A stretch of DNA of 15,987 nucleotides from Syntrophomonas sp. Its GTDB lineage: Bacteria > Bacillota > Syntrophomonadia > Syntrophomonadales > Syntrophomonadaceae. Each line of letters opens with the position of its first letter. The stretch's first letter is position 1. The position numbers and the translations under genes are program-made. The notes under the pieces are model-generated. The model made no database searches and was not told the DNA's origin. It worked only from the letters and a program-made list of their open reading frames with translations. The DNA lies in contig PWPP01000067.1 in NCBI GenBank assembly GCA_003558625.1, positions 1-15,987 on the forward strand, read 5' to 3'. Shown here in pieces: positions 14,056-15,987 of the stretch.

Positions 14056-15264
14056 GTGTTTACCCATTTATTTTATACGTTGAGAAATTTTGGGCTTCCT
14101 GTTTCCATGAATGAATGGCAGGATTTGATGGAGGCTCTGGAGGAAGGAATGGCGGGCTCCAGTTTAACCGGTTTTTATTATTTATGCCGGGCCATATTGG
14201 TTAAGACTGAAGCCCACTATGATCGTTTTGACCTGGCTTTTGCCAGCTTTTTTAAGGATGTTGATACACCAGAGGGGCTGCCGGAAAAAATATGGGAGTG
14301 GTTAGATAAGCAATTACCTGCCCTGGAAGCTACCGAAGACATGAAACGCCGGCACCGGAACCTCGACTTAGACGAACTAAAACGGATGCTGGAAGAGCGG
14401 ATGGCTCAGCAAAAAGGAGAACATCACGGGGGTAATCGCTGGATTGGTACCGGCGGAACTTCTCCTTTCGGTCATTCCGGTTACCATCCCGGGGGATACC
14501 GACTGGGGGGGACCTCGCAGCAGTTGTCGGCGGTGAAGGTCGCAGGAATGCGCCGTTTCCAGGAATTCCGCACCGATGAAACCCTCGGTGTCAGGCAGTT
14601 TCAGCTGGCCCTGCGCAAGCTGCGGCAATTTACCACCCGCCTGGAGGGTGAAAAAACTGAATTGGATCTCAACAGCACCATAGACCAGACTTCAAAAAAT
14701 GCCGGCCGTTTAGAACTGGTTTGGGAACGTCCCCGCCAGAACAGTATTAAAGTCCTGCTCCTCATGGATTCCGGAGGATCTATGACCATATACAGCCGTT
14801 TGTGCAACCAGCTCTTTACTGCCGTGAACCATTCCCATCATTTTAAAGATTTGAAAATATTTTTTTTCCATAACTGTATCTATGACCATCTTTATCATGG
14901 GCCGGAATGCAGCCGCCTGGAATGTACCGATACCGAATATATCCTCAACACCTATGCCCAGGATTATCGCTTAATCATTGTTGGAGACGCCAGTATGTCA
15001 CCGTATGAGCTGCTGGAGGTGGGGGGCATTATCGACTGGCACCAGTTTAATGATACCCCGGGCCTGGAATGGCTAAAAAGGCTGCGGCATCGTTTTGAAT
15101 ACTCAGTATGGCTGAACCCGATTAATAAAAAATACTGGGATTACTCCAGCGGGACCTTCACCATAAAAGTTATACGCCAGCTATTTCCCATGGAAGAACT
15201 AACGCTGGAAGGATTAGAAGCTGCTGTCAACAAACTGAAAACCCGCCAGGCTACAGCCATATGA
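14056..15264 (+). CDS. CoxE-like VWA domain protein, partner of the MoxR ATPase
   Basis: This is a VWA protein of the CoxE type (COG3552-like), 402 residues from the chosen start. An all-helical N-terminal part (1-120) is followed by a Gly/His-rich segment (about 124-152, with RWIGTGGTSPFGHSGYHPGG) that I believe is a family hallmark. The VWA domain spans about 230-355. Its MIDAS is DSGGS (238-242) instead of the usual DxSxS; VGDASMS (309-315) supplies the later aspartate. Metal-dependent contact with the MoxR protein or a client is expected. The GTG at 14056 is chosen because AAGGAGAGG ends 8 bases before it. An in-frame ATG at 14011 has no ribosome site and its codons run through the hairpin. 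No transmembrane segment is visible, so it should be cytoplasmic. Confidence 0.88.
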   Translation: MFTHLFYTLRNFGLPVSMNEWQDLMEALEEGMAGSSLTGFYYLCRAILVKTEAHYDRFDLAFASFFKDVDTPEGLPEKIWEWLDKQLPALEATEDMKRRHRNLDLDELKRMLEERMAQQKGEHHGGNRWIGTGGTSPFGHSGYHPGGYRLGGTSQQLSAVKVAGMRRFQEFRTDETLGVRQFQLALRKLRQFTTRLEGEKTELDLNSTIDQTSKNAGRLELVWERPRQNSIKVLLLMDSGGSMTIYSRLCNQLFTAVNHSHHFKDLKIFFFHNCIYDHLYHGPECSRLECTDTEYILNTYAQDYRLIIVGDASMSPYELLEVGGIIDWHQFNDTPGLEWLKRLRHRFEYSVWLNPINKKYWDYSSGTFTIKVIRQLFPMEELTLEGLEAAVNKLKTRQATAI

Positions 15265-15409
15265 TAAGCATCTTTACAGCGGTTCATGAAGGGGGAAAAA
15301 GCAAACCGGTGCCGTATTTGGGGAGGGCATCTTTTTGCACGGGGTCTGGCAGATAAACCAACTTAGAATCTAAAAACCAAGTGCTGTAATATAAAACTGG
15401 GGGGATAAC

Positions 15410-15987
15410 GTGAAACATATTTATGAAGGAAAAACCAAAAGTGTGTTCGAATTAGCTGACGGAACGATTCTATTAAAACTCAAAGATGATGTAACCGGTG
15501 AGGAAGGCCGCATTGATCCCGGCTCTAATACGGTAATGGGACAATTGGAAGGGATGGGCCATGCTTCCCTGCGTATGTCCCGTTATTATTTTGAACTTTT
15601 AGCCCAAAAAGGAATCCAAACCCATTACCTGGATTCTGATTTGGATGCCAATACCATGACCGTAAAAAAAGCCGAGACCTTTGGCCAGGGGTTGGAAGTA
15701 ATCTGTCGATTCAAAGCCTATGGCAGCTTTATCAGGCGTTACGGGGCTTATGTTAAACCAGAGCAGGAGCTAAATGCCCTGGTGGAAATAACCCTGAAAG
15801 ATGACGAGCGGGGCGACCCTCTTATTACCGAAGAAGCCTTGGAACAGTTAGGTCTCCTGCAACCAGGGGAATATTCGCTGTTAAAGGAAAAAGCCCGGGC
15901 GGTTGCCCGTATTCTTCAAGATGATCTTAGAACCAAGGGTCTGGATCTATATGATATTAAGTTTGAGTTTGGACGTAGCACCGATGA
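15410..15987 (+). CDS. purC: SAICAR synthetase (phosphoribosylaminoimidazole-succinocarboxamide synthase), 3' end missing
   Basis: PurC joins aspartate to CAIR with ATP, giving SAICAR in purine synthesis. The frame starts with GTG at 15410, preceded by GGGGGG (15399-15404), and runs open off the right edge; 192 residues are visible of about 235-290 expected. It begins HIYEGKTKSVFE (the GKTK ATP-site motif). It goes on with LKLKDDVTGEEGRIDPGSNT and EVICRFKAYGSFIRRYGAYV (about 100-120), where more common PurC proteins read VVRNxxAGS. The visible end is LYDIKFEFGRSTD. It is a recognisable variant subgroup that I associate with Clostridia. The 145-base gap before it holds a weak TAATAT (15387-15392) but no clear -35 box. 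The neighbours upstream are unrelated, so this probably begins a different unit. Confidence 0.88.
   Translation, partial: MKHIYEGKTKSVFELADGTILLKLKDDVTGEEGRIDPGSNTVMGQLEGMGHASLRMSRYYFELLAQKGIQTHYLDSDLDANTMTVKKAETFGQGLEVICRFKAYGSFIRRYGAYVKPEQELNALVEITLKDDERGDPLITEEALEQLGLLQPGEYSLLKEKARAVARILQDDLRTKGLDLYDIKFEFGRSTD

Noticed and set aside
15286..15366. 26-codon frame before purC
   Set aside because: No ribosome site precedes the ATG and no family is recognised; probably chance.

Overview
The window is most likely a stretch of chromosome from an anaerobic, spore-former-type Firmicute of the class Clostridia, near the Syntrophomonas / Desulfotomaculum / Thermacetogenium groups. This placement is an inference. 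It rests on the moderate G+C, strong AGGAGG-type ribosome binding sites, the gene order ilvB-ilvN-ilvC-leuA-leuC-leuD-leuB-cimA, the short archaeal-like LeuC/LeuD pair, and the MoxR plus CoxE-like VWA pair. There are no tRNA or rRNA genes, CRISPR arrays, insertion sequences or phage genes.

Positions 1 to 9448 hold a branched-chain amino acid operon, all on the + strand. IlvB/IlvN (acetohydroxyacid synthase) and IlvC (ketol-acid reductoisomerase) serve the valine/isoleucine trunk. LeuA, LeuCD and LeuB convert 2-ketoisovalerate to the leucine precursor. The last gene, cimA, encodes citramalate synthase, which makes the isoleucine precursor 2-ketobutyrate from pyruvate and acetyl-CoA. In the known pathway LeuCD and LeuB also process citramalate, so one set of enzymes would serve leucine and threonine-independent isoleucine synthesis. 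ilvB is cut by the left edge and ilvD is not visible. The ilvC-leuA gap holds a strong two-part hairpin and an inverted repeat beside a TATAAT box, the best place in the operon for a control point. Smaller hairpins lie in the leuA-leuC and leuD-leuB gaps.

A nucleotidyltransferase with a C-terminal hexapeptide-repeat region (sugar-1-phosphate nucleotidylyltransferase type) starts 24 bases after cimA and is followed by a convincing hairpin terminator. Next comes an unrecognised membrane-anchored protein on the - strand, then a + strand HI0933/YhiN-type flavoprotein.

Positions 12610 to 13107 form an unusual gap of about 500 bases without an obvious gene. It holds a dense set of interlocking inverted repeats (12703-12876), an overlapping 45-codon reading frame whose only good ribosome-binding match would be hidden in one of those helices, a 26-codon frame, and a promoter-like sequence with a perfect TATAAT. 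This is the least explained part of the window. It leads into a two-gene cassette: a MoxR-type AAA+ ATPase and a CoxE-like VWA protein with a variant metal-binding motif (DSGGS). The window ends inside purC (SAICAR synthetase), read from position 15410.
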